NCBI RefSeq assembly: GCF_002243045.1
Contig: NZ_MBKP01000012.1
Location: 54,286 to 118,285, forward strand
Direction: 5' to 3'
DNA from: Methanolobus psychrotolerans
GTDB lineage: Archaea; Halobacteriota; Methanosarcinia; Methanosarcinales; Methanosarcinaceae
Length of the DNA: 64,000 nt
A model generated the notes under the pieces. That model was not told where the DNA came from. It saw nothing but the letters and a program-made list of their open reading frames with translations, and searched no databases. Shown piece after piece: positions 16,965 to 25,948 of the stretch. The translations under genes were made by a program, and so were the position numbers. Within the stretch, counting starts at the first letter, position 1. Each line of letters opens with the position of its first letter.

Positions 16965-17912
16965 TCAAGCATTGTACACAGCGGCAAATTCCACAAAATC
17001 ATCAAAATCAACATCTCCATCATCATCAAAATCGAATATTGAAGAGTATTTTGTATCTGTTGATATTGATTCATATGCTTGGGCAAATTCCACGAAATCA
17101 TCAAAATCAACGTCTTTATCACCATCAAAGTCTCCTTTTATGGATTTAGAAGAGGCCACTTCAAGCATCCAGCTGACAGAATCCGTTCCTTTGGAACTTA
17201 CCGCAGTCGCTTCAACTTCATGAATGGTTTCTGAAGGTGATCGCATATTGTAGGAAGAGAAGGTCACATTTTCGTCGGTTTTAACGATAGTACCATCTAC
17301 TGACCACCTTACATCACATGCAGCATTTGTCCGTATGCTGAAAAGCTGGTCACCTCCATTTGAAATGATGCTACTTGATGCAGGGTCGGATGAAGTTATG
17401 GATAATGGATTTTCTGCATTTGGGTTCCAGCCAAAGTCCTGGGTATACATTGCAGTGTTTGAATATGAAGAGTATTCTCCGACCCATATACCAATGCCAA
17501 TCTCATTATAGTTAGCACTCAGGATATTAGCCCTGTGACCTGCGGAATTCATAAGGTTCTCGTGAGCTTTCACAACATTTGGAGGATAGTTCATAGCAAT
17601 GTTCTCAGCAATACGATAGATGGGGTAGCCGACATCCTTTATCCTTTCTGAGAAAGGAGTACCATCATATGAGTTGTGGGAGAAGTAATCCTCTTCTATC
17701 ATCTCTTTACTATGCTCCCTGGCAACCTGGGTAAGCACAGGGTTGAAACTTAAAGGCTCAAGGCCGTAATTCAGCCTTTCATTGTTAATAAGGTCCAGCA
17801 TTTGTTGTTCCTGGACTGCATACACATCTTCTGCAAATGCAATTGATGTAAAGCAGGACAGCAGGATGATAAATCCTAAAATGTATCCTGTTAGATTATA
17901 CGTTTTGTTCAT
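16965..17912 (-). CDS. Secreted CAP/SCP-domain protein with dockerin-like EF-hand repeats
   Basis: An exported protein of about 315 residues. ATG 17912 follows GAGGATC and gives a signal peptide (YILGFIILLSCFTSIAFA, cut near AFAED). Residues 35-160 are a CAP/PR-1 domain with NNERLNYGLEPL, AREHSKEMIEED, SHNSYDGT, the HRANILSANYNEIGIG signature and a final YTQDFG. A PKD-like strand region follows. The end has two 20-residue calcium-binding loops (GDFDGDKDVDFDDFVEFA and FDDDGDVDFDDFVEFA), as in dockerins. The role is probably at the cell surface; no cohesin is seen in the window. Confidence 0.8.
   Translation of the reverse strand: MNKTYNLTGYILGFIILLSCFTSIAFAEDVYAVQEQQMLDLINNERLNYGLEPLSFNPVLTQVAREHSKEMIEEDYFSHNSYDGTPFSERIKDVGYPIYRIAENIAMNYPPNVVKAHENLMNSAGHRANILSANYNEIGIGIWVGEYSSYSNTAMYTQDFGWNPNAENPLSITSSDPASSSIISNGGDQLFSIRTNAACDVRWSVDGTIVKTDENVTFSSYNMRSPSETIHEVEATAVSSKGTDSVSWMLEVASSKSIKGDFDGDKDVDFDDFVEFAQAYESISTDTKYSSIFDFDDDGDVDFDDFVEFAAVYNA
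16984..17136 (-). repeat. Duplicated dockerin-like repeat within the CAP gene
   Basis: Two copies of about 52 bases begin at 16984 and 17083, 99 bases (33 codons) apart, and encode the paired DxDxDGDxDFDDFVEFA loops. Their near-identity at DNA level suggests a recent tandem duplication or continuing gene conversion. Confidence 0.7.
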
Positions 17913-18263
17913 GATAAGATCCTCATAGGAACCGTCCATTAGTTTGTTCCTTTTGAGGAAATGTATCCACTATATTATATATATTCTTATATAATAAATT
18001 GTGACAGATAATTATCTTGGTAAATGTAACATTAATAGAATAAGTCAGAATGTATACAATATGACAGCTAAGGACCAATCGTTTAAAACTCATTGTGTTG
18101 ATATTACAGGCTATTGAATATAATTTAGGAATTCATGCGTTATAAAACATAGGTTTGTTGCTATAATAAAATCTTCAAATTCATTTTCCAAAGAGTTTTT
18201 ATCTCCTGCTCCCCCAAATATATAATAAAGCCAAAAACGCAATTTAAAGTAGGGGGGAATTTT
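17913..18263. other. Intergenic region between CAP gene and cooS
   Basis: About 350 AT-rich bases with no gene. It must hold the promoters of the divergent CAP and cooS genes. ATATTATATATATTCTTATATAA lies in parts between 17972 and 17996, nearer the CAP gene, and TATATAATAAAG near 18219-18230 is the likely cooS TATA region. A strong AGGGGGG ribosome site at 18251-18257 precedes the cooS GTG start. Confidence 0.5.
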
Positions 18264-20168
18264 GTGGAAGAAGACAGAATATCTTATCATGACTCAGTGC
18301 GCACAGTGTACAAAAGAATTAAAGAAGACGGCATGACCAATATATGGGACCGCTACGAAGCCCAGGGGATGGGGGGCAATCCTGACAGGAGATGTAATTT
18401 CTGTCAGGGAGGCATGCGCTGTGACCTCTGTTCTAACGGTCCCTGCCGTGCAGATGCTGCCAAGGATAAAAGAGGTGTCTGCGGGATAACTGCCGATGGC
18501 ATGGCTATGCGCATGATGCTACTGCGCAATGTAATGGGAGCTTCTACCTACCAATACCACACGAACCAGACCATCACAACATTGAGAGCCACTGCAAAGG
18601 GTGAAACACCTTTTAAAATAACAGAAGAAGAGAAACTGAGAAACTTTGCAGGCAGGATGGGCGTGGATAACAGCGGTGATGTGAATGATGTTGCACTGCA
18701 ACTCTGTGATTTTGTGGAAGCTGATTTTACAAGGGAATACGGGAAACCCAGCAAGATCGTGGAGATGCTTGCACCAAAAGAAAGACAGGAACTGTGGAAG
18801 AATATCGGTATCTTTCCCGGAGGTATCCAGACCGAAATACTCAGATCCACAAGCTCAGCCCTGACCAATGTAGATGGGAACTATGTCAGCCTTGCGCTCA
18901 AAGCCATGAAACTCGGAGTGGCAATGGCATACCAGAGCCAGATAGTCAATGAGTACTGCCAGGACATAATTTTCGGATTACCCCGTCCCCATAAAATGAG
19001 AGTTGACCTGGGTGTGCTTGATCCTGATTACATAAACATCCTGCCCAACGGACACGAACCATTCCTAGGATTTGCCATGGTACAGCTTGCAAGGAAGCAG
19101 GAGTGGCAGGACAAGGCAAAGCAGGTTGGTGCTAAGGGTCTGCGGATAATTGCAAACATTGAGACGGGTCAGGAAATGATCCAGAGATGGGAGATGGATG
19201 ACGTTTTCTACGGATTTACCGGAAACTGGCTCATGCAGGAGGCTGTGCTTGCAAGCGGTTGTGTGGACGTCTTTGTTGCAGATATGAACTGCTCCATGCC
19301 CATAGACCCTATGTATGCTGAAAATTACAAATTCAAGCTCATCCCCGTGAGCGATCTTATTTCATTTGAAGGTGTCAGCGAACGTCTGGATTACATACCT
19401 GAAAAAGCCAGTGAACAGGCGGCACAACTGCTGCAGATGGGAATTGATAATTTCAAGGAGCGCAGGGAATCAGTAGAACCTGTAACAGGATTACCATTCA
19501 GCGAAGCAGTTGTGGGATTTTCCACAGAGAGCATACTGGAAGCATTTGGCGGGAAACTCGATCCACTTCTGGATGCCATCAAAAAAGGTACCTTACGAGG
19601 AGTTGCAGGGCTTATTTCCTGTACGACACTGAGGGATTCAGGACAGGACAGTCACAGCATTGCAGTTGCAAAGGAACTCATCAAAAAGGATGTAATTGTA
19701 TTATCCATGGGATGCGGCAACGGAGCCATGCAGGTTGGAGGACTTTGCAGCTCTGAAGCAAAAGAACTTGCGGGACCCGGACTGAAGTCCATATGTGAAG
19801 CACTTGGCATTCCTCCGGTGCTCAGCTATGGAACCTGCACAGATACTGGCAGAATTGCCGACCTGATAGCTGCCGTGTCAGCCGGTCTTGGCGGGGTGCC
19901 AATCCCTGACCTTCCAATAGTTGCCACTGCTCCTGAATATATGGAACAGAAGGCTACTATCGATGCTGTCTTTGCTCTTGCACTGGGACTCTATACACAT
20001 GTCAATCCCGTTCCAACTGTAACAGGGGCACCAAATCTGGTAAAACTGCTCACAGAAGACTGCAAAAATATCACAGGTGGGGTTTTAAACGTGGAAACTG
20101 ATGCAGTGAAAGCAGTAGAACTTATGCTTGAGCACATCGAGAATAATCGCAAGAAACTCGGCATCTGA
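18264..20168 (+). CDS. cooS: Ni-containing carbon monoxide dehydrogenase catalytic subunit
   Basis: It oxidises CO to CO2 (or the reverse) with a Ni-Fe-S C-cluster in the cytoplasm. The 634-residue protein has the standard monofunctional CODH length. Cys 44, 47, 53, 56, 61 and 73 (CNFCQGGMRCDLC, then NGPC and VCG) supply the D- and B-clusters. C-cluster context appears in VDVFVADMNCSMP, LISCTTLRDSGQDSH, VLSMGCGNGAMQ and SYGTCTDTGR. The start is GTG 18264, 6 bases after AGGGGGG. Unlike many cooS loci there is no adjacent cooF ferredoxin or cooC ATPase; a metal-transporting ATPase follows after 20 bases. Confidence 0.95.
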   Translation: MEEDRISYHDSVRTVYKRIKEDGMTNIWDRYEAQGMGGNPDRRCNFCQGGMRCDLCSNGPCRADAAKDKRGVCGITADGMAMRMMLLRNVMGASTYQYHTNQTITTLRATAKGETPFKITEEEKLRNFAGRMGVDNSGDVNDVALQLCDFVEADFTREYGKPSKIVEMLAPKERQELWKNIGIFPGGIQTEILRSTSSALTNVDGNYVSLALKAMKLGVAMAYQSQIVNEYCQDIIFGLPRPHKMRVDLGVLDPDYINILPNGHEPFLGFAMVQLARKQEWQDKAKQVGAKGLRIIANIETGQEMIQRWEMDDVFYGFTGNWLMQEAVLASGCVDVFVADMNCSMPIDPMYAENYKFKLIPVSDLISFEGVSERLDYIPEKASEQAAQLLQMGIDNFKERRESVEPVTGLPFSEAVVGFSTESILEAFGGKLDPLLDAIKKGTLRGVAGLISCTTLRDSGQDSHSIAVAKELIKKDVIVLSMGCGNGAMQVGGLCSSEAKELAGPGLKSICEALGIPPVLSYGTCTDTGRIADLIAAVSAGLGGVPIPDLPIVATAPEYMEQKATIDAVFALALGLYTHVNPVPTVTGAPNLVKLLTEDCKNITGGVLNVETDAVKAVELMLEHIENNRKKLGI

Positions 20169-20188
20169 ACCTTTAAGCGGGGTAAAGT

Positions 20189-22264
20189 ATGGAGCATCAA
20201 GATAGCGGCAAGCATGGTGATGAACATTCAATGCAAGAACAGGATGAACACATGGAACATGATGAACATAAAGGACACCAGGGACATTCCGATCATCATG
20301 CAATGATGGTACAGGATTTCAGGAAGAGATTCTGGATATCGCTTGTATTGACCATCCCTATACTCCTTCTCTCTCCCCTTATACAGGACTTCCTTGCTTC
20401 AGTTTCTGGTATCGTTGTTCCGTCATTTACAGGAGATACATATCTCCTCTTTGCTTTTTCCACTCTGATTTTCTTCTACGGAGGCTGGCCTTTCCTGAAA
20501 GGGATAAGGGATGAAATTACAGAGAAAAGTCCTGGTATGATGACGCTTATTGCGGTTGCCATCACCGTTGCATACAGCTACAGCAGTCTTGTGGCCTTCG
20601 GGCTTGCAGGCAAGCTTTTTTTCTGGGAACTGGCAACCCTGATAGATATCATGTTGCTTGGACACTGGGTGGAAATGAAGTCTGTGATGGGAGCTTCCAT
20701 GGCCCTGCAGGAACTGGTGAAACTTATGCCATCAGATGCACATCTAATTATATCTGATGAAAAAGTAGATGATGTTCCTGTGAGTGAAATTAAAAAAGAT
20801 GATAGGGTTCTTGTGAAACCCGGAGAGAAGATACCTGTTGATGGAATTGTTGTTGAAGGGCAGAGCTCTGTGAATGAGGCAATGCTTACAGGCGAATCAA
20901 ATCCGGTTTCAAAGGAAAAAGGTGATATGGTAATCAGCGGAGCTATCAATGGGGAAGGCTCTCTTACAATTGAAGTTCAAAAGACTGGGAAAAACTCCTT
21001 CCTGTCCCAGATGCTTGATCTCGTATCACAGGCACAGCAAAGCAAATCAAGGACACAGAACCTTGCAGACAGGGCAGCCCGCTGGCTTACAATAATAGCC
21101 CTGACAGCCGGGACGATCACTTTTTTTGCATGGCTCAGAATGGCAAACACAGACCTTGCTTTTGCACTGGAAAGAGCGGTTACTGTGATGGTTATCACAT
21201 GTCCACATGCCCTGGGACTCGCAATCCCTCTTGTTGTTGCAGTTTCGGCTGCAATTGGTGCAAGAAATGGATTGCTTATCAGGAACAGGACAGCATTTGA
21301 AAGAGCCAGGAATATCGATGCAATCATTTTTGATAAGACAGGAACGCTTACAAAAGGTGAGTTTGGTGTCATCGATGTCGTTCCTTTCGGTGAGGATATT
21401 GGAACTGAGGAAATACTGAAATATGCAGCCTCAATTGAATCTAATTCTGAGCACCCGATAGCAAAAGGAATTGTTGATTCCTCTTATTCTACCTACCCGG
21501 TCAGGAATTTCAGCGCCATTGCCGGGAAAGGGGCCAGGGGGACGGTTAATGGAAAAGACGTAAAGGTTGTAAGCCCAGGGTACCTGAAAGAAGAAGGTAT
21601 CAGTTATCCTGGAGAGAAGTTAAAGGAGATAGCCAGCCAGGGAAAGACCATTGTTTTTGTCCTGATCGACGGGAAAGCTATTGGGTCCATTACGCTGGAA
21701 GACGTGATCAGGCCTGAATCAAAGAAAGTTGTCAGCAGGCTGAAGCAAATGGGAATCAACTGTTTCATGCTTACCGGTGACCAGAGCCATGTAGCTCAAA
21801 AGGTGGCAGGGCAGATAGGACTGGATGAGTATTTTGCAGGAATTCTTCCAGGAGAAAAAGCTTCCAGGATCAGAGAAGTGCAGGAGCGGGGGCTTACTGT
21901 TGCAATGGTAGGGGATGGTATCAATGATGCACCTGCGCTGGCACAGGCTGATATCGGAATAGCTATTGGTGCAGGTACTGATGTTGCAGTGGAAACAGCA
22001 GATATCGTACTTGTGAAAAGCAACCCTCTTGATGTACTGGCCATCATAGAACTTTCCCGCGCAACATATAGAAAGATGATACAGAACCTTTTCTGGGCGA
22101 CGGGTTATAATGCACTTGCGATTCCCTTGGCAGCAGGAGTACTTTACCAGCATGGAATATTATTATCACCTGCTACCGGGGCAGTACTTATGTCATTGAG
22201 CACAATTATAGTTGCTATAAATGCCAGGTTACTGTCCATTGACAGGGGCAGAAATACAGTTTAA
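20189..22264 (+). CDS. copB: CopB-type P-type metal ATPase with histidine-rich N-terminus
   Basis: A P1B-type ATPase of 691 residues that moves a soft metal ion across the membrane. The first 40 residues contain ten histidines, a likely metal-binding tail. [21 protein letters not shown] helices precede the core. Signatures are [11 protein letters not shown] (actuator), [13 protein letters not shown] with the CPH motif of CopB-type transporters, [10 protein letters not shown] (phosphorylated Asp), HP in NSEHPIAKG, and [19 protein letters not shown] enzymes are known mostly as Cu2+/Ag+ exporters; with cooS next door, a link to Ni or Cu balance is an inference. It is likely cotranscribed with cooS, and its stop overlaps the next start. 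Confidence 0.88.
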   Translation: MEHQDSGKHGDEHSMQEQDEHMEHDEHKGHQGHSDHHAMMVQDFRKRFWISLVLTIPILLLSPLIQDFLASVSGIVVPSFTGDTYLLFAFSTLIFFYGGWPFLKGIRDEITEKSPGMMTLIAVAITVAYSYSSLVAFGLAGKLFFWELATLIDIMLLGHWVEMKSVMGASMALQELVKLMPSDAHLIISDEKVDDVPVSEIKKDDRVLVKPGEKIPVDGIVVEGQSSVNEAMLTGESNPVSKEKGDMVISGAINGEGSLTIEVQKTGKNSFLSQMLDLVSQAQQSKSRTQNLADRAARWLTIIALTAGTITFFAWLRMANTDLAFALERAVTVMVITCPHALGLAIPLVVAVSAAIGARNGLLIRNRTAFERARNIDAIIFDKTGTLTKGEFGVIDVVPFGEDIGTEEILKYAASIESNSEHPIAKGIVDSSYSTYPVRNFSAIAGKGARGTVNGKDVKVVSPGYLKEEGISYPGEKLKEIASQGKTIVFVLIDGKAIGSITLEDVIRPESKKVVSRLKQMGINCFMLTGDQSHVAQKVAGQIGLDEYFAGILPGEKASRIREVQERGLTVAMVGDGINDAPALAQADIGIAIGAGTDVAVETADIVLVKSNPLDVLAIIELSRATYRKMIQNLFWATGYNALAIPLAAGVLYQHGILLSPATGAVLMSLSTIIVAINARLLSIDRGRNTV

Positions 22265-23991
22265 TGCCGTTTAATTTCAATATATATATAAATAACCATG
22301 TACAATATATTCCCATGCAGATCCTGATACCGGACATTGTTGACACAGCCCTTATAAGTGGAGTAATATCGGTCTTCCTTATCGCAGACATTCTTATAAA
22401 GAACTACCTGAAAATTGATCAAAGGGATGTGGGGGCTGACCTTGCTATTGGCGCATTGGTAATTCAGCTTGGCTTCATTGCAACTTTGCTCATCGACCAA
22501 CAGATGGATCATTTTTGGAATAACATTGTTCTTGCGATCTGTTTTTCATTTTTCTGGTTCATATGCCTCTGGCTGACCGCTAAGAAAGATCCTTTAACTG
22601 ACATGTTTTCCTATACTATCGGAACATTTGCCCTGGCAGCATCAATTATGCATTTTCTGGGAACTTTCAAAGCTACTGGTATGACATTGCTGCTTGTATA
22701 CTCTTTTATCCTGTCTGTTTTGGCTTTCCTTTTAGCTGACTACCTCAGGACAGAAGCAGTGAAATCTGATTTTGAGAAGCTTGTTAAGGACCTGCAGATC
22801 TATGACATGAATGAAAGTTACAGGAAACTGGAAGCAGGGAAAGAAAATATTGACCCCCTGCAACCTGTTATCGATGTTATTAGGGGGGCAATCAGGAACA
22901 ACAATGACTTTGTTGCAACTATCGGACTCAAGGAAATTCCGAAACTGTGTTATAAAGTTTTAGCTTCAGGCGGTAACAAGAATCTTATCATAAAATATTT
23001 CAATAAGCATCTTTACCAGCTGGCCATCCTTGCAGAGGATGAAAAAGACAGGTTTGTACTGATGGAAGTTATCGATGCTTTCGGTTCTATAGGAAAGCAA
23101 AGCGCTATGGCTGATATGGAGATTTTTACCCTGCAAACCATAGACATGATGAACGGTTTTTTTGACATGCACAGGGAAAAAGAGGATTTCCGGCAACCTG
23201 ATAGAATGACATTGATCAGGCGTTCTAAAGGTCCGGGGGACCTTGCTAACATAGCCAGAAAAAAAGTGATAGCAACCCCATTGCATAAACTTGCAATAGC
23301 AACAGGAGATATAGGAACTACATCTGCAAAAAAAGAGATGCTAGAGCCTACTGAAAAATCAGTCATTCTCTTGAAAAAAATAGCTCTTTATGCTGCGGAA
23401 AAACACGATACTGCTACAATGGACAATGTAAGGAAAGTCCTCCTGAGGCTTGCAGGGACAGTTGAGAGCAAGGGTCAAGAGCATCTGAAGAAACTGATAA
23501 TCTATGCATTAAGGGATATCGGAATAAAAACTGTTCAGGAATCACCTGACAGGAAAAAGCATGAGTGTCTTGATAGGGTAATAGAGGCTTTGAAAGAAAT
23601 AGGAGAAGTCTTTGGGGATGGGTCTATCCCTGATGTGACAGCAGCACTAAGAGATATAGGAGTAGTCGCCGCAAGAAAGCATTCCGATGAAAAGATTTCG
23701 GAGATCATTCCTGTAATGGAGCACTTCTGCACCATAGCGGCACAAAGAGACCTGGGGGAACAGGCATCACATGCTGTTCATGCCATACTTGATGTATGTG
23801 AGATCTCCATCCGTGAGCAGATGGTCGGGTCCACTGCAAGCTCCTCAAAGAGTCTTGCAAACCTCTCGAATATCGAATCTATTTCCGTTATTGTCAGTGA
23901 GGCTGTCTTTGAGATCGGGAAATACAGGGAAATAGACAGAGAAATGTTCGCACTTTTTGATAAGACATACCGCAAGTCAGGCGGGAGATAG
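22264..23991 (+). CDS. Membrane protein with long helical cytoplasmic domain
   Basis: A 575-residue protein of unknown function. Five hydrophobic segments lie in residues 25-165 (for example LISGVISVFLIADILI, IVLAICFSFFWFICLWL, LLLVYSFILSVLAFLLADYL). The remaining 400 residues are helical with repeated patterns of about 40-50 residues (ALKEIGEVFGD, ALRDIGVVAARKH, YALRDIGIKTV), suggesting a HEAT/ARM-like solenoid. The start at 22264 overlaps the copB stop as TAATG. ATG 22315 is an alternative that loses 17 residues. The stop is TAG. Confidence 0.65.
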   Translation: MPFNFNIYINNHVQYIPMQILIPDIVDTALISGVISVFLIADILIKNYLKIDQRDVGADLAIGALVIQLGFIATLLIDQQMDHFWNNIVLAICFSFFWFICLWLTAKKDPLTDMFSYTIGTFALAASIMHFLGTFKATGMTLLLVYSFILSVLAFLLADYLRTEAVKSDFEKLVKDLQIYDMNESYRKLEAGKENIDPLQPVIDVIRGAIRNNNDFVATIGLKEIPKLCYKVLASGGNKNLIIKYFNKHLYQLAILAEDEKDRFVLMEVIDAFGSIGKQSAMADMEIFTLQTIDMMNGFFDMHREKEDFRQPDRMTLIRRSKGPGDLANIARKKVIATPLHKLAIATGDIGTTSAKKEMLEPTEKSVILLKKIALYAAEKHDTATMDNVRKVLLRLAGTVESKGQEHLKKLIIYALRDIGIKTVQESPDRKKHECLDRVIEALKEIGEVFGDGSIPDVTAALRDIGVVAARKHSDEKISEIIPVMEHFCTIAAQRDLGEQASHAVHAILDVCEISIREQMVGSTASSSKSLANLSNIESISVIVSEAVFEIGKYREIDREMFALFDKTYRKSGGR

Positions 23992-24100
23992 GTTCCTTTT
24001 CGAAGAGTATATGTATTGTAATTGTGTTGTATTACGCTATAGTTACGTTGCATGTAACGGTTTAAAACTATAATTTCAACTTAAAGTAAAAGGGATTATT

Positions 24101-24994
24101 ATGGAAATCAATGGAGTAGAAATCGAAGATACTTTTGCAGAAGCGTTCCCAATCAAAATTTCAAGAGTACTTATCACCGCAGCAACAAAACGCTGGGCTG
24201 AAGTAGCTGCACTTGAAGCAACCGGATTTGGTACATCTGTTATTATGTGCCCTGCAGAAGCAGGAATTGAAAAGTTCGTTGGTCCTGACCAGACCCCTGA
24301 CGGAAGACCTGGTGTTTACATCCAGATCTGTACCTTCGGATACGAAGCACTTGAACACCAATTACTTGAGCGCCTCGGACAGTGTGTACTTACAGCTCCA
24401 ACAACAGCTGTTTTCAACGGACTTCCTGATGCTGAGAAGCAGTTCAACGTCGGTTTCAAATTGAAGTTCTTCGGTGATGGAATGGAATCCGAAACTGAGA
24501 TCGATGGCCGCAAGATGCACAGCATCCCTATCATGGAGGGTGACTTCCTCGTAGAAGAGAACATCGGTGCTGTAGCAGGTATTGCAGGCGGTAACTTCTT
24601 TATCTTCGGTGACAGCCAGATGACAGCACTCACAGCAGCAGAAGTTGCAGTGGACGCTATCAAGGACCTGGAAGGTACTATAACTCCATTCCCGGGAGGA
24701 ATCGTTGCCAGTGGTTCTAAAGCTGGCTTTAACAACTACAAGTTCATGAAGGCAACTGCAAACGAGAAGTTCTGCCCGTCTATCAGGGACAAGGTCGAAG
24801 GCACCGAGATCCCTGAAGGTGTAAAGGCAGTTTACGAGCTTGTTATCAATGGCCTTGACGAAGACGCAATACAGAAAGCAATGAAAATGGGTATTGAAGC
24901 TGCTGTTGCAGTTCCTGGTGTCAAGAAGATCACCGCAGGAAACTACGGCGGAAAGCTTGGTAAATACCAGTTCCACCTGAAAGACCTCGTTTGA
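24101..24994 (+). CDS. ftr: Formylmethanofuran:tetrahydromethanopterin formyltransferase
   Basis: It transfers the formyl group from formylmethanofuran to tetrahydro(sarcina)methanopterin, the second step of CO2 reduction, run in reverse when methyl groups are oxidised. The 297-residue length is typical. Conserved stretches are [57 protein letters not shown] and [19 protein letters not shown]. Codon use is that of a highly expressed gene and differs from its neighbours. It stands alone, with its own promoter region (24000-24100), and ends with a CCTC/GAGG hairpin and T-rich tract at 24984-25015. Confidence 0.97.
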   Translation: MEINGVEIEDTFAEAFPIKISRVLITAATKRWAEVAALEATGFGTSVIMCPAEAGIEKFVGPDQTPDGRPGVYIQICTFGYEALEHQLLERLGQCVLTAPTTAVFNGLPDAEKQFNVGFKLKFFGDGMESETEIDGRKMHSIPIMEGDFLVEENIGAVAGIAGGNFFIFGDSQMTALTAAEVAVDAIKDLEGTITPFPGGIVASGSKAGFNNYKFMKATANEKFCPSIRDKVEGTEIPEGVKAVYELVINGLDEDAIQKAMKMGIEAAVAVPGVKKITAGNYGGKLGKYQFHLKDLV

Positions 24995-25363
24995 GGCTCT
25001 TTCTTTTTTCATTTTTATTATTTTTATTATTATATAGACAGTTTTTATTACATGGGTCATTTTGTCACTTTCTTTTGGACCTAGATAATATAACTCTTAG
25101 CACTAACACATGTTCAAATTATCAATATATTTATATGCAATACACATGTTAGTACAGTTAGACTGTTTTACTAAAAAACGTTCTACCTCCATAACTTCCC
25201 TAAAAAACCATTTTCTTATTTTTTTGCACTCCTAGACAGCCATATTTGAATTAGCATATTTGCTTACAGAAAGAATTATCAGAAATAATTAGAGCAAATT
25301 ATAAATTACTGTCACTTTTTATTTTCGCCTGAAAAACGAGTATTTCGACAAATGATATTACAT
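24995..25363. other. Intergenic region after ftr
   Basis: About 370 AT-rich bases without a gene. The first 30 bases hold the T-rich tract behind the ftr hairpin. TATA-like sequences (TATATTTATATGCAAT near 25124-25140) point to a promoter for the transglutaminase-SNF2-SWIM genes, with a leader of more than 200 bases. No RNA gene was recognised. Confidence 0.45.
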
Positions 25364-25426
25364 ATGTCTGAATTGTAAGATTATCTGAGGCCAACATCGA
25401 TTATCGATTTTGACCACCCGGCTGTT

Positions 25427-25948
25427 ATGAAGAGGCTAAAGGAACTCGCCGGAAACAACCAGAACCCCATAGAGATAGCCAGATTTTGTTTCGAGTTCGT
25501 CAGGGACGAGATCAAACACAGCTATGATTACCGTATGAACCCTGTCACCCTGAAATCATCCGAAGTCCTTGAACACGAAACAGGTTACTGCTATGCTAAA
25601 AGCCATCTCCTTGCAGCACTTCTCAGAGCAAACTCAATTCCTGCAGGAATCTGTTACCGGCGCCTGAGTAGAGATGACAAGGGAGCACCATTTTGCCTGC
25701 ATGCCCTGAACGCTGTTTATCTGGAAGATATTGGATGGTATCGAATGGATGCGCGAGGGAACAAGGAAGGAGTGAATGCACAGTTCAATCCTCCACATGA
25801 ACAGCTTGCATATGAGATCAGGATTGAAGGGGAAACTGACCTGCCGGAAATATGGGCAGACCCGCTTCCGGTTGTTGAAGCTTTATGCAAGTACAAGAGC
25901 TATGATAAAGTTTATAATAATCTGCCTGATATTCCATTGATAACATGA
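25427..25948 (+). CDS. Transglutaminase-like cysteine protease family protein, possibly with an early stop
   Basis: A small transglutaminase-fold protein. The core shows VRDEIKHSYDY, the catalytic cysteine in ETGYCYAKSHLLAALLRANSI, the histidine in FCLHALNAVYL and the aspartate in WYRMDARGN. The conserved lead-in YLRPTSIIDFDHPAV lies upstream of ATG 25427. The frame continues to ATG 25364 but with TAA as codon 5 (25376-25378). The product therefore either starts at 25427 without the conserved N-terminus, starts at a non-AUG codon such as ATT 25400 (9 bases after GAGG), or the gene is mutated. The stop overlaps the SNF2 start (ATGA). Confidence 0.7.
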   Translation: MKRLKELAGNNQNPIEIARFCFEFVRDEIKHSYDYRMNPVTLKSSEVLEHETGYCYAKSHLLAALLRANSIPAGICYRRLSRDDKGAPFCLHALNAVYLEDIGWYRMDARGNKEGVNAQFNPPHEQLAYEIRIEGETDLPEIWADPLPVVEALCKYKSYDKVYNNLPDIPLIT

